Shown here: piece by piece, positions 1 to 6,138 of the stretch
How positions within the stretch are numbered: position 1 is the first letter of the stretch
Layout of the letters: the number at the start of each line of letters is the position of its first letter
Assembly (NCBI GenBank): GCA_013361975.1
Contig: JABFXB010000232.1
Location: 1-7,170, forward strand
Direction: 5' to 3'
DNA from: Dermatophilaceae bacterium
GTDB lineage: Bacteria; Actinomycetota; Actinomycetes; Actinomycetales; Dermatophilaceae
DNA length: 7,170 bases
The notes under the pieces: generated by a model
Database searches by the model: none
What the model saw: the letters and a program-made list of their open reading frames with translations, nothing else
What the model was told of the DNA's origin: nothing
Translations under genes and position numbers: made by a program

Positions 1-1
1 G

Positions 2-166
2 AAGGGCGACAAGGGCTTCATGACGATGAACGACGGCTGGTTCGCCGAGTACGTCTTCGAGGTCGCCGTCCGTCGCGACGCCCTGCCGACCGACCTGCAG
101 GAGGCGCTCACGCAGGAGCCGATCGTGCTTCCGGCGTGGGACCCGATGGGCGCCCTCGCCGACTGA
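2..166 (+). CDS. pepC: Aminopeptidase C / bleomycin hydrolase, C-terminal fragment
   Basis: This is the final 54 codons of a gene that begins outside the window, read in the frame starting at base 2 and ending in TGA at 164-166. The family comprises cytoplasmic papain-like (peptidase C1) cysteine aminopeptidases that form barrel-shaped hexamers and trim peptides. Seen here: a GDKGFMTMNDGWFAEYVFEV stretch, the conserved segment after the family's catalytic Asn, and then EPIVLPAWDPMGALAD at the extreme C terminus. The 'EPIxLPxWDPMGALA' ending is highly characteristic of PepC/bleomycin hydrolase, in which the C-terminal arm reaches into the active site. The catalytic Cys, His and Asn all lie upstream of the window, so activity cannot be judged. 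The next gene starts 8 bases after the stop on the same strand, so the two are probably co-transcribed. Confidence 0.9.
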   Translation, partial: KGDKGFMTMNDGWFAEYVFEVAVRRDALPTDLQEALTQEPIVLPAWDPMGALAD

Positions 167-174
167 CGCCACTC

Positions 175-1077
175 GTGACCCCTACGACACCGGGCCCGGC
201 CACCGATGCCGACGTTCCGGCATACCTCCGCGCGTTGGGCCTCCCAGGGCTGGCCGACGTCCACGTGCACTTCCTGCCCGACGCGATGCAGCGCAAGGTG
301 TGGGCCTACTTCGACGAGGCCGAGACGCACTACGGCACGCCCTGGCCGATCGCCTACCGCGACGACGAGGCGCAGCGCCTGCAGACGCTGCGCGGCCTCG
401 GGCTGCGCGCGATCCCGTCGCTCGTCTACCCGCACAAGGCAGGGATGGCGGGGTGGCTCAACGACTGGTGCGCCGACTTCGCGGCCCGCGTGCCCGACGC
501 CGTCCACAGCGCGACCTTCTACCCCGAGCCGGGCGTCGGCGACCTCGTGGCGACGGCGCTCGACCGCGGGGCGCGGCTGTTCAAGATGCACGTGCAGGTC
601 GGTGCCTTCACCCCCGACGACGAGCGCCTCGACCCGGCGTGGGCGCGGCTCGAGGCCGCCCGGGTGCCGGTGGTCCTCCATGCCGGGTCGGCGCCCATCC
701 GCGGCGCGCACACGGGCCCCGCGGCGGTCCGAGAGGTGCTGCGCCGCCACCCCGACCTCGTACTCGTGGTGGCCCACCTCGGCATGCCCGAGTACCACGA
801 GTTCGCCGACCTCGCCGACGAGTTCGCGGGTGTGCACCTCGACACGACCATGAACGGCACCGACTTCACGAACCGCTTCGCGCCGTTCCCCGACGGCTAC
901 GTCGAACGCCTCGCGGGCCTGCGGGACCGGGTCGTGCTCGGGTCGGACTTCCCGAGCATCCCCTACCCGTACGCGCACCAGCTCGAGGCGCTGGCCCGGC
1001 TGGGCCTCGGCGATGACTGGATGCGGGCGGTGCTGTGGCACAACGGCGCCCGCCTGCTCGGCCTGTCCGACGCCTGA
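175..1077 (+). CDS. Amidohydrolase family protein (Amidohydro_2-type TIM barrel)
   Basis: This is a 300-residue metal-dependent hydrolase or decarboxylase of the amidohydrolase-related family (Amidohydro_2, which includes the ACMSD decarboxylases). Metal-ligand motifs appear in the expected order: HVHF (His30, His32) at the end of strand 1, KMH (His139), VLHAGS (His169), VAHLGMPE (His201), and GSDFP (Asp258) near the C terminus. There is no signal peptide, so it should be cytoplasmic. The substrate cannot be read from the sequence. The chosen start is GTG at 175, eight bases after the aminopeptidase stop. An in-frame GTG at 136 would overlap that gene by 31 bases and add 13 residues unlike the family. 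Neither has a clear Shine-Dalgarno sequence, so translational coupling to the upstream gene is likely. The codon pair GCA-TAC at 220-225 sits in a CGGCATAC octamer (see findings). The family call is firm; the start is moderately sure. Confidence 0.87.
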   Translation: MTPTTPGPATDADVPAYLRALGLPGLADVHVHFLPDAMQRKVWAYFDEAETHYGTPWPIAYRDDEAQRLQTLRGLGLRAIPSLVYPHKAGMAGWLNDWCADFAARVPDAVHSATFYPEPGVGDLVATALDRGARLFKMHVQVGAFTPDDERLDPAWARLEAARVPVVLHAGSAPIRGAHTGPAAVREVLRRHPDLVLVVAHLGMPEYHEFADLADEFAGVHLDTTMNGTDFTNRFAPFPDGYVERLAGLRDRVVLGSDFPSIPYPYAHQLEALARLGLGDDWMRAVLWHNGARLLGLSDA

Positions 1078-1113
1078 CTGCCGCGGCGGCGGAGCGCCCG
1101 GAACCACGCCGTG

Positions 1114-2259
1114 TCAGGTCAGGTGCTGCTCGAGGAAGGCCTCGGTGCGTCGGATGGACGTGTCCCACTGGGGCGACGTCAGGGTGTGGCGACCGCCCGG
1201 GTAGACGTACAGCTGCACGTTCTTGCCCTTCGCCTCCAGGGCGGCCACCGACTCCCGCGACCACGCGATCGGGCAGTCCTCGTCGGCCGTGCCGTGGTGG
1301 ATGAGCAGCGGCTCGGTGATCCGGCCGAAGTACGTGCGGGGGCTCGTCGCCGCCCACCTCGCCGGCTGGGCCTCGGGCGTGCCGAGCCGGGCGATCACGG
1401 AGCGCGCAGCCCCGGCCCGGGACGCGTCGCGGCGGACCCACGTGTTGAAGTTGTCGACCGTGTCGGAGCTCACCGGCGCGTAGGCCACGGCCGCGCGGAA
1501 GAGGCCGGGGCGTACGACGAGGGTGTTGTAGACGACGCCGCCTCCCATCGACCGGCCGATGAGGGCGACGCGCGAGGGGTCGACGAGCGACGACTGCTTG
1601 AGCGCCAGCCCGGCGTTGATCGCGTCGATCGTGTAGCCCGCTCGCAGCCTCGCGTCGTTGTCGGGGTCCCTGCTCGACTGGGCGTGGTTGCGATAGTCGA
1701 TGTGCAGGGTCACGTAGCCCTGCCGGGCGAGGTGGTCGCGCTCGCGGAGCATCGTCTCGCCGTTCGTGTAGACGGCCGGGTCGACGTAGCCGTGGGCGAG
1801 CACGACCGCGGGGAAGGGACCCTTGCCGCGCGGCACGTTGATGCGTCCGGAGATCGTCAGGCCGTTGCTGCGGTAGCTCGCGAAGTACTGCCGGTAGGCG
1901 CTGGTGCTGCCGCGCTCCGCGCCCAGTCTCAGGCCGCCGCCCTCGAAGTTCGTGGCGATGAGCGCCGCGATGGAGGCGGGGTCCGGGGCGGTGGGTGAGC
2001 TCGGCACGCGACTCGGCGATGGGCCGCTGGCCTCGGGGACCGCCCGGGTCGGTTCGCTGCTCGGTGGAGAGGCGGGCACGGTGGCGCTGCCCGTCGCCCC
2101 CGACGGGCTGGATGCCGAGGGGTCGAGCGCGGACCTGCCCCCGCCGGTGTCGTCGGTCGGCGCGGCCCCCGTGCTGCAGCCTCCGAGCAGCACGCCGGCG
2201 GCGAGGCCGGCGGTCAGCCCGGCCCGGATCCTCGAGGAGGTGGACGAGGTGGATCGCAC
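1114..2259 (-). CDS. Lipoprotein serine hydrolase, S9 / alpha-beta hydrolase fold
   Basis: This 381-residue protein is a probable membrane-anchored extracytoplasmic peptidase or esterase. It opens with a short basic segment (Arg2, Arg10, Arg12), a hydrophobic stretch and a lipobox LGGC with Cys28, the predicted lipidation site. Residues 29 to about 92 are a Ser/Thr/Pro/Ala/Gly-rich linker. The catalytic domain follows, with the triad in family order: GRSMGG (Ser237), HHGTADED (Asp326 in the HGxxD motif) and GGRHT (His358). The VVLAHGY segment probably forms the oxyanion loop. This layout fits the prolyl oligopeptidase (S9) or dienelactone-hydrolase-like families; sequence alone does not separate peptidase from esterase. 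The GTG start at 2259 is the only reasonable one upstream of the signal peptide, but a GGAGG abuts it with no spacer, which is unusual. It lies 75 bases downstream of the GH76 gene on the same strand and may share its transcript. It converges with the amidohydrolase, 36 bases apart. Confidence 0.88.
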   Translation of the reverse strand: MRSTSSTSSRIRAGLTAGLAAGVLLGGCSTGAAPTDDTGGGRSALDPSASSPSGATGSATVPASPPSSEPTRAVPEASGPSPSRVPSSPTAPDPASIAALIATNFEGGGLRLGAERGSTSAYRQYFASYRSNGLTISGRINVPRGKGPFPAVVLAHGYVDPAVYTNGETMLRERDHLARQGYVTLHIDYRNHAQSSRDPDNDARLRAGYTIDAINAGLALKQSSLVDPSRVALIGRSMGGGVVYNTLVVRPGLFRAAVAYAPVSSDTVDNFNTWVRRDASRAGAARSVIARLGTPEAQPARWAATSPRTYFGRITEPLLIHHGTADEDCPIAWSRESVAALEAKGKNVQLYVYPGGRHTLTSPQWDTSIRRTEAFLEQHLT

Positions 2260-2334
2260 CCTCCGAGTCTCACCCCGGAGGCTGCGGATTCCCAGCCCAC
2301 TCCCAGCCTCGTGCCCGATCCGAGACCTCGAGGG

Positions 2335-3492
2335 TCAGGAGAGGGTGGCCGCGGCCTCGAGCACGGTCCAGGCCTGCAGCTGGGGCGACAGCTCGAGCGG
2401 AGGCGCCGGGGCGCGGCCGCCCGGCTCGATCGGGAAGACCGTGGGATCACGTCGGGCAGCGACCGGCAGGGCGCCCCGGCCGCGCCAGAGCGCGTCAGCG
2501 GTGTCGAGGACGAGCCGCCGGGCGGTGGCGCGGGCCTCGTCGGACAGGCCTGACCGGGGGGCGGCAGCCAGGGCGAGGTAGCGCACGAGGATCCCGGTGA
2601 ACAGGCCCCCGTCGCCGCCGCCGTGGGTGCGCAGCACCCGTGCCCCGTCGACCGGGCTCGTGAGGTGGCCGTCGACAGCGGCGACGAGGGCCGCCGCCCG
2701 GTCGAGACTCTGCTCGTCGCCGAGGGTCACGAGCGCCCCCAGCACGGTGCCCTGGTTGTACGACCACACGTCGGGGACGAGCACCTCCTCGCCCGACCGG
2801 AGCCGTATGCCGTCCTGCACGAGTCCGCTGTCGGCGGACCACAGGCGGGAGTACAGCCAGTCGACGAGGCGGCGCGCCTCAGCGCTCTCGTCGAGGCGCG
2901 CGAGGTGCAGGGCCGCGGGTCCGGTGGCCGGGCTGTTCTTGAAGTCGCGGTCGCGGCTCCAGAAGAGGCCTCCGCCGAGGTCGTCGGTGTGCGCGGACCG
3001 CAGCTGGGCGGTCAGGTGCCGGCGGGCGGAGCGCAGGCGGCGCTGTCGGGACCGACGGCCGAGCTGGGTGTGCAGGTCGGCGAGCCGCCCCGAAGCGAGC
3101 GCGAGCCAGGCCATGTCGTCGTAGAAGTCGTTGACCCACCGCGCCCGGTTGCGCAGCCGGATCGTCGCGAGCAACCGGTCGCCGTCCCGGGCGTGGCGTT
3201 CCGCACCGGCCGTGTCACCGGTGCGCAGGTCCCGCAGGCCGGCGTCCACGACCGCGTCGAGGTAGTGCGCCTGCCACCAGTAGTGCCAGACGCCCCGAAG
3301 GTCGCCGAACCAGCGACCGCCGGTCGGTGGGTGGGAGATCCTCGCGAGGCGGGTCCACGGCAGGGGGCCGAGGCGGCCACCGAAGAGCGCCTCGACCGAC
3401 CGCTCCGCCTCGGCGGCCCGCTCGTCGAGCGGGCTCACCCACAGGCGCTCGGAGGCGGGCGTCGACGGGGGCACAGCACTGCTGGCAGACAC
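2335..3492 (-). CDS. Glycoside hydrolase family 76 protein (alpha-1,6-mannanase-like)
   Basis: This is a 385-residue protein of the GH76 family, all-helical (alpha/alpha)6 barrel enzymes; characterised members are endo-alpha-1,6-mannanases. Supporting features in order are WHYWWQAHYLDAVVDA near residues 68-83, FYDDMAWLALA with the paired aspartates Asp125-Asp126 (the DD catalytic motif of GH76), a GGLFW segment near residue 173, and WSYNQGTVLGAL with Tyr245-Asn246-Gln247-Gly248, a family hallmark. Unlike most characterised GH76 enzymes it shows no signal peptide or lipobox, so it should act in the cytoplasm or leave by an unknown route. The start is GTG at 3492; a GGAG lies only one base upstream, and an in-frame GTG at 3474 is a weaker alternative. 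It is divergent from the sigma factor gene and precedes the lipoprotein hydrolase on the same strand. Family membership is well supported; substrate is inferred only. It contains one ATA codon, inside CGGCATAC. Confidence 0.85.
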   Translation of the reverse strand: MSASSAVPPSTPASERLWVSPLDERAAEAERSVEALFGGRLGPLPWTRLARISHPPTGGRWFGDLRGVWHYWWQAHYLDAVVDAGLRDLRTGDTAGAERHARDGDRLLATIRLRNRARWVNDFYDDMAWLALASGRLADLHTQLGRRSRQRRLRSARRHLTAQLRSAHTDDLGGGLFWSRDRDFKNSPATGPAALHLARLDESAEARRLVDWLYSRLWSADSGLVQDGIRLRSGEEVLVPDVWSYNQGTVLGALVTLGDEQSLDRAAALVAAVDGHLTSPVDGARVLRTHGGGDGGLFTGILVRYLALAAAPRSGLSDEARATARRLVLDTADALWRGRGALPVAARRDPTVFPIEPGGRAPAPPLELSPQLQAWTVLEAAATLS

Positions 3493-3539
3493 GCTCCGGA
3501 CGCTACCGCGCGTGCGCCTGCCACCAAACGGGACTGTGC

Positions 3540-3544
3540 GAGGG
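3540..3544 (+). promoter_or_regulatory. Ribosome binding site of the sigma factor gene
   Basis: GAGGG lies 7 bases before the GTG at 3552. This favours GTG 3552 over the in-frame ATG at 3570, whose upstream bases resemble a Shine-Dalgarno sequence less well. Confidence 0.5.
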
Positions 3545-3551
3545 TCGAGGC

Positions 3552-4799
3552 GTGCCGACGACGGACGGGATGGTGCCCGAGGAGCTGTGGCGCGCCGTGA
3601 CGCCGCAGGTCATCGGCGCGCTCGTGCGCCGTTACCGCGACTTCGACCGCGCCGAGGAGGCCGCGCAGGAGGCGCTGCTCGCCGCAGCCGCGCAGTGGCC
3701 CGAGGAGGGTGTGCCGGACGACCCGCGCGCCTGGCTCATCCGGGTCGGCTCGCGCCGCCTCGTCGACCGCCTGCGCAGCGACGAGGCGCGGGTGCGCCGG
3801 GAGGTCGCCGACGCGAGCAGGACCCCCGACGACGAGCGCCTGAGCCCGCCGACCGACGCGCCCGGGGCGGGCCGGGCCGACGACGACACCCTGGCGCTGC
3901 TGCTGCTCTGCTGCCACCCGGTGCTGAGCCCGCCGGCCCGGATCGCCCTCACCCTGCGCGCCGTCGGCGGCCTGACCACGGCACAGATCGCGCACGCCTT
4001 CCTCGTGCCCGAGGCGACCATGGCGCAGCGGATCAGCCGCGCCAAGGCGAGCATCCGTGAGGCCGGTTCGCCGTTCCGTGTGCCGCCGGCCACCGAGCTG
4101 CCCGCCCGGGTGGGTGAGGTGCTGCACGTGCTCTACCTCGTCTTCACCGAGGGACACACGGCGAGCAGCGGCGACGCGCTGGCCCGCGTCGACCTGACGG
4201 CCGAGGCCATCCGCCTGGCCCGGCAGCTGCACGCCCTGCTGCCCGACGAGGGTGAGGTGACGGGCCTGCTCGCCCTGATGCTCCTCACCGAGGCGCGGCG
4301 CCCAGCGCGCACGACGGCATCCGGTGAGCTGGTGCCCCTCGCCGAGCAGGACCGCTCGCTCTGGCGCACGGCATACGTCCGGGAAGGCGTCGACCTCGTC
4401 ACGGACGCCCTCACGCGGAGCCGGCTCGGGCCGTACCAGGTGCAGGCGGCCATCGCGGCCGTCCACGACGAGGCGCCGACCGCGGCCGACACCGACTGGG
4501 AGCAGGTGCTCGCGCTCTACGACGTGCTCGAGCAGCTCGCGCCCGGGCCCGTCGTCTCGCTCAACCGGGCGGTGGCGCTCGCGATGGTCGACGGGCCGGC
4601 CACCGGCCTGTCGCTGCTCGCGGACCTCGAGGGCGACAAGCGGCTCGCCCGCCACCATCGGCTGCACGCGGTCCGTGCCCACCTGCTCGAGCTGGACGGC
4701 GACACCGACGCGGCGCGCGAGAGCTACCTGCTCGCGGCCCGGCTGACGACGAGCATCCCCGAGCAGCGTCACCTCGAGCGCAAGGCTGCCGACCTCTGA
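3552..4799 (+). CDS. RNA polymerase sigma factor, ECF42-type with C-terminal extension (DUF6596)
   Basis: This 415-residue protein is a sigma-70 family regulator that would direct RNA polymerase to its own promoter set. Sigma region 2 spans about residues 11-80, with the typical DFDRAEEAAQEALLAA segment and then AWLIRVGSRRLVDRLRS. Sigma region 4 spans about 120-167, with a helix-turn-helix of the form LTTAQIAHAFLVPEATMAQR followed by ISRAKASIR. The remaining roughly 250 residues are a long helical extension. It contains EVLHVLYLVFTEGHTAS, the hallmark of DUF6596, and TPR-like helices up to LERKAADL. This architecture matches ECF42, in which the extension, rather than a separate anti-sigma factor, controls activity (established for the group). 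No anti-sigma gene is adjacent here. The DGPF/YCII-type partner gene usual for ECF42 is also not adjacent on either side. Neighbours are GH76 (divergent, 59 bases away) and the secreted SGNH hydrolase (213 bases downstream). The family call is very sure; targets are unknown. Confidence 0.9.
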   Translation: MPTTDGMVPEELWRAVTPQVIGALVRRYRDFDRAEEAAQEALLAAAAQWPEEGVPDDPRAWLIRVGSRRLVDRLRSDEARVRREVADASRTPDDERLSPPTDAPGAGRADDDTLALLLLCCHPVLSPPARIALTLRAVGGLTTAQIAHAFLVPEATMAQRISRAKASIREAGSPFRVPPATELPARVGEVLHVLYLVFTEGHTASSGDALARVDLTAEAIRLARQLHALLPDEGEVTGLLALMLLTEARRPARTTASGELVPLAEQDRSLWRTAYVREGVDLVTDALTRSRLGPYQVQAAIAAVHDEAPTAADTDWEQVLALYDVLEQLAPGPVVSLNRAVALAMVDGPATGLSLLADLEGDKRLARHHRLHAVRAHLLELDGDTDAARESYLLAARLTTSIPEQRHLERKAADL

Positions 4800-4836
4800 T
4801 CTGCGGCTCCGTGACCTTCGCGAGGCGTGCCTGCGC

Positions 4837-4893
4837 GGTCTGCTCGTACGCGTTCGGTCACCTCCGCGGTGATCGACCGCACACGAGCAGACC
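4837..4893 (+). terminator. Long imperfect hairpin, candidate terminator after the sigma factor gene
   Basis: The arms 4837-4847 (GGTCTGCTCGT) and 4883-4893 (ACGAGCAGACC) are perfectly complementary over 11 bases. Inside them 4850-4852 pairs with 4878-4880, and 4854-4862 pairs with 4868-4876 (nine pairs, one G-T), closing a five-base loop. In all, 23 of 26 positions pair in a 57-base element that begins 37 bases after the sigma factor stop codon. There is no U-run after it, which is common for actinobacterial terminators but leaves the call open. The stem might instead be a regulatory structure or a protein-binding palindrome. Confidence 0.5.
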
Positions 4894-4926
4894 ACGGCGG
4901 TCTCGAGGGAACCCAACGCGTACGAG
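4843..4926 (+). repeat. 12-base perfect inverted repeat that competes with the long hairpin
   Basis: CTCGTACGCGTT at 4843-4854 is exactly complementary to AACGCGTACGAG at 4915-4926. The left copy overlaps the left arm of the 4837-4893 hairpin by five bases and also covers its inner 3-base stem, so in RNA the two foldings exclude each other. The arms are 60 bases apart. Confidence 0.65.
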
Positions 4927-4999
4927 GAGTGGCCCGCAGAAGGGTCGCCGCGTGACCTCCGCGGGCGAATGCTCGTTTGCCCACGAGACCGTCCCGGAC

Positions 5000-5006
5000 G
5001 AAGGAG
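5000..5006 (+). promoter_or_regulatory. Ribosome binding site of the SGNH hydrolase gene
   Basis: GAAGGAG lies six bases before GTG 5013. It is the best Shine-Dalgarno match in the window, and it fixes the start at 5013 rather than at an upstream in-frame start at 4977. Confidence 0.8.
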
Positions 5007-5012
5007 TCCCAC

Positions 5013-6128
5013 GTGCCCCGCCCGACCCGCCTGGTCGCCGTGTTCGCCACGGCGCTCGCTGCCACCGCCGCCCTCACGACCGCCGCCCCGGCCGACGCTC
5101 TGACGGCCGCGCCGGCTGCCCCCGCCGCTGCCCGCGTCTCCAGCCAGCAGGAGGTCGTCCAGCTGGGGGACTCCTACTCGGCAGGCAACGGCACGGGCGC
5201 GTACGAGGAGCGCAGCTGCTACCGCTCGCCGCGCAACTACGGCAGCCAGGTCGCGGCGTCGATCGGCGCGGCATACGTCGACCGGGCGTGCAGTGGCGGC
5301 GTGATCGCCGACATCCTGCAGCCGCGCGACCTCGGCGACCCCACCACGAGGACGGCCACCTACTCCATCGACCCGGCGGCCTACCCCGACCAGCAGTCGG
5401 AGTGGCTGCGCCGCGCCCAGACGGAGCGCCTCTGCGGCGTCCCGGCGCAGCCCGACTTCTCCTACCGCTACACCTTCGTCACCGGGGCCGGCGTCGGCAG
5501 CCTCTACACCGGCACCGTGTCGTGCCAGCTCGTCGTCCGCCCGCAGATCGACGCCGTCACACCGGCGACCGACCTCGTGTTCCTCACCATCGGCGGCAAC
5601 GACCTCGGGTTCTCGACCATCGTCACGAACTGTCTCGTGCTCCGTGAGCCGTCACGCTGCCGCGACACGCTCGAGTCGGCGCACGCCAAGGCGCCGGCGA
5701 TGATGGACAGGGCCAAGGACGCGCTGCGCGCCGTCGAGGCCCGTTCGGGCGGTCACGCCGAGATCTACCTGCTGAGCTACCCCTACCTCGTCAACACCGA
5801 GAGCTACGCGATCCCCGAGGCTGCGCCGACCTACGACGCCGGAGCCGCCCTCAACGAGCTGCAGCGCTACGGCGACCAGATCCAGGCCCGCGGCATCGCG
5901 GAGCTCAACGCCGAGCCCGGCGCCGACCGCTACCACTTCGTCGACACGGTCAAGCAGGCGTGGGGCGGCCGGGTCCACGGCCTCGACCCGCACGTCGTGC
6001 CCGACAACTCCAGGGCCTGGCTCGTCCCCGTCGGTACGCCGGGCCGTGACGTCGCCGAGTTCGTCCACCCGACCCAGCCGGGCTGGGACGCGACGGCCGG
6101 CGCCCTGCGGACGGCCGTCACCGGCTGA
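5013..6128 (+). CDS. Secreted SGNH/GDSL-family hydrolase
   Basis: This 371-residue exported hydrolase belongs to the SGNH/GDSL esterase-lipase superfamily. The N terminus is a classical Sec signal peptide: Arg3 and Arg6, a hydrophobic core at about residues 7-25, and a likely cleavage after Ala29 in APADA-LT, followed by an Ala/Pro-rich spacer. Catalytic blocks are GDSYSAG with nucleophile Ser54 (block I), the oxyanion glycine around 93-95 in CSGG, GGNDLG with Asn196 (block III), and EFVHPTQPGW with His352 (block V). The residue three before His352 is Glu349 rather than the canonical Asp, with Asp346 three further upstream. Six cysteines (69, 93, 141, 171, 207, 216) are spaced for three disulfides, as in related actinobacterial secreted esterases. 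The substrate, whether lipid, acylated glycan or other ester, cannot be told. It lies downstream of the sigma factor behind the structured leader, and its 3' end converges with the DUF429 gene 10 bases away. Confidence 0.9.
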   Translation: MPRPTRLVAVFATALAATAALTTAAPADALTAAPAAPAAARVSSQQEVVQLGDSYSAGNGTGAYEERSCYRSPRNYGSQVAASIGAAYVDRACSGGVIADILQPRDLGDPTTRTATYSIDPAAYPDQQSEWLRRAQTERLCGVPAQPDFSYRYTFVTGAGVGSLYTGTVSCQLVVRPQIDAVTPATDLVFLTIGGNDLGFSTIVTNCLVLREPSRCRDTLESAHAKAPAMMDRAKDALRAVEARSGGHAEIYLLSYPYLVNTESYAIPEAAPTYDAGAALNELQRYGDQIQARGIAELNAEPGADRYHFVDTVKQAWGGRVHGLDPHVVPDNSRAWLVPVGTPGRDVAEFVHPTQPGWDATAGALRTAVTG

Positions 6129-6138
6129 CCGGACCGGA

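Larger units (their letters stand above)
4811..4964 (+). repeat. Three copies of a GT(G/C)ACCT(C/T)CGCG motif
   Basis: The copies are at 4811-4822, 4857-4868 and 4953-4964. The second and third share the exact 10-mer ACCTCCGCGG (4860-4869 and 4955-4964). The middle copy also forms the small palindrome TCACC-TCCGC-GGTGA (4858-4872). They could be operator half-sites; chance in GC-rich DNA is not excluded. Confidence 0.35.
4800..5012 (+). promoter_or_regulatory. Repeat-rich intergenic region / probable structured leader of the SGNH hydrolase gene
   Basis: No convincing gene lies in these 213 bases; the open frames crossing them are shadows. The region must carry the end of the sigma factor transcript and probably the promoter and 5' leader of the SGNH hydrolase. 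It is packed with complementary segments, listed as separate entries, and ends in a strong ribosome binding site. I could not identify a convincing -35/-10 pair. The role could be termination, leader-based control, or DNA binding by a dimeric regulator; the sequence alone does not decide. Confidence 0.45.

Noticed and set aside
1073..1118. CCTGAC/GTCAGG inverted repeat between the convergent amidohydrolase and lipoprotein genes, considered as a bidirectional terminator
   Set aside because: The arms are only six bases and include the two stop codons, which are complementary by default in convergent TGA-ending genes; the inner pairing is irregular.
1111..1998. 295-codon plus-strand frame opposite the lipoprotein hydrolase
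   Set aside because: It is a shadow of the minus-strand gene, whose lipobox and catalytic triad are intact.
4908..4930. GGAAC as a possible ECF-type -35 element
   Set aside because: No matching -10 element is found at the expected spacing.
3435..5012. 525-codon open frame on the minus strand, antisense to the sigma factor
   Set aside because: It mirrors the codon periodicity of the real gene, gives a low-complexity Arg/Gly/Val-rich protein with no recognisable motif, and lies opposite a clear sigma factor.
4769..5077. 102-codon minus-strand frame across the repeat-rich intergenic region
   Set aside because: It has no recognisable domain, overlaps the starts and ends of two real genes, and covers the repeat structures; a coding role is not supported.
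6073..6132. CCCAGCC-G-GGCTGGG palindrome and short CCGG repeats at the end of the SGNH gene
   Set aside because: The palindrome has a one-base centre and is coding; the following stems are four bases. Too weak to call a terminator.
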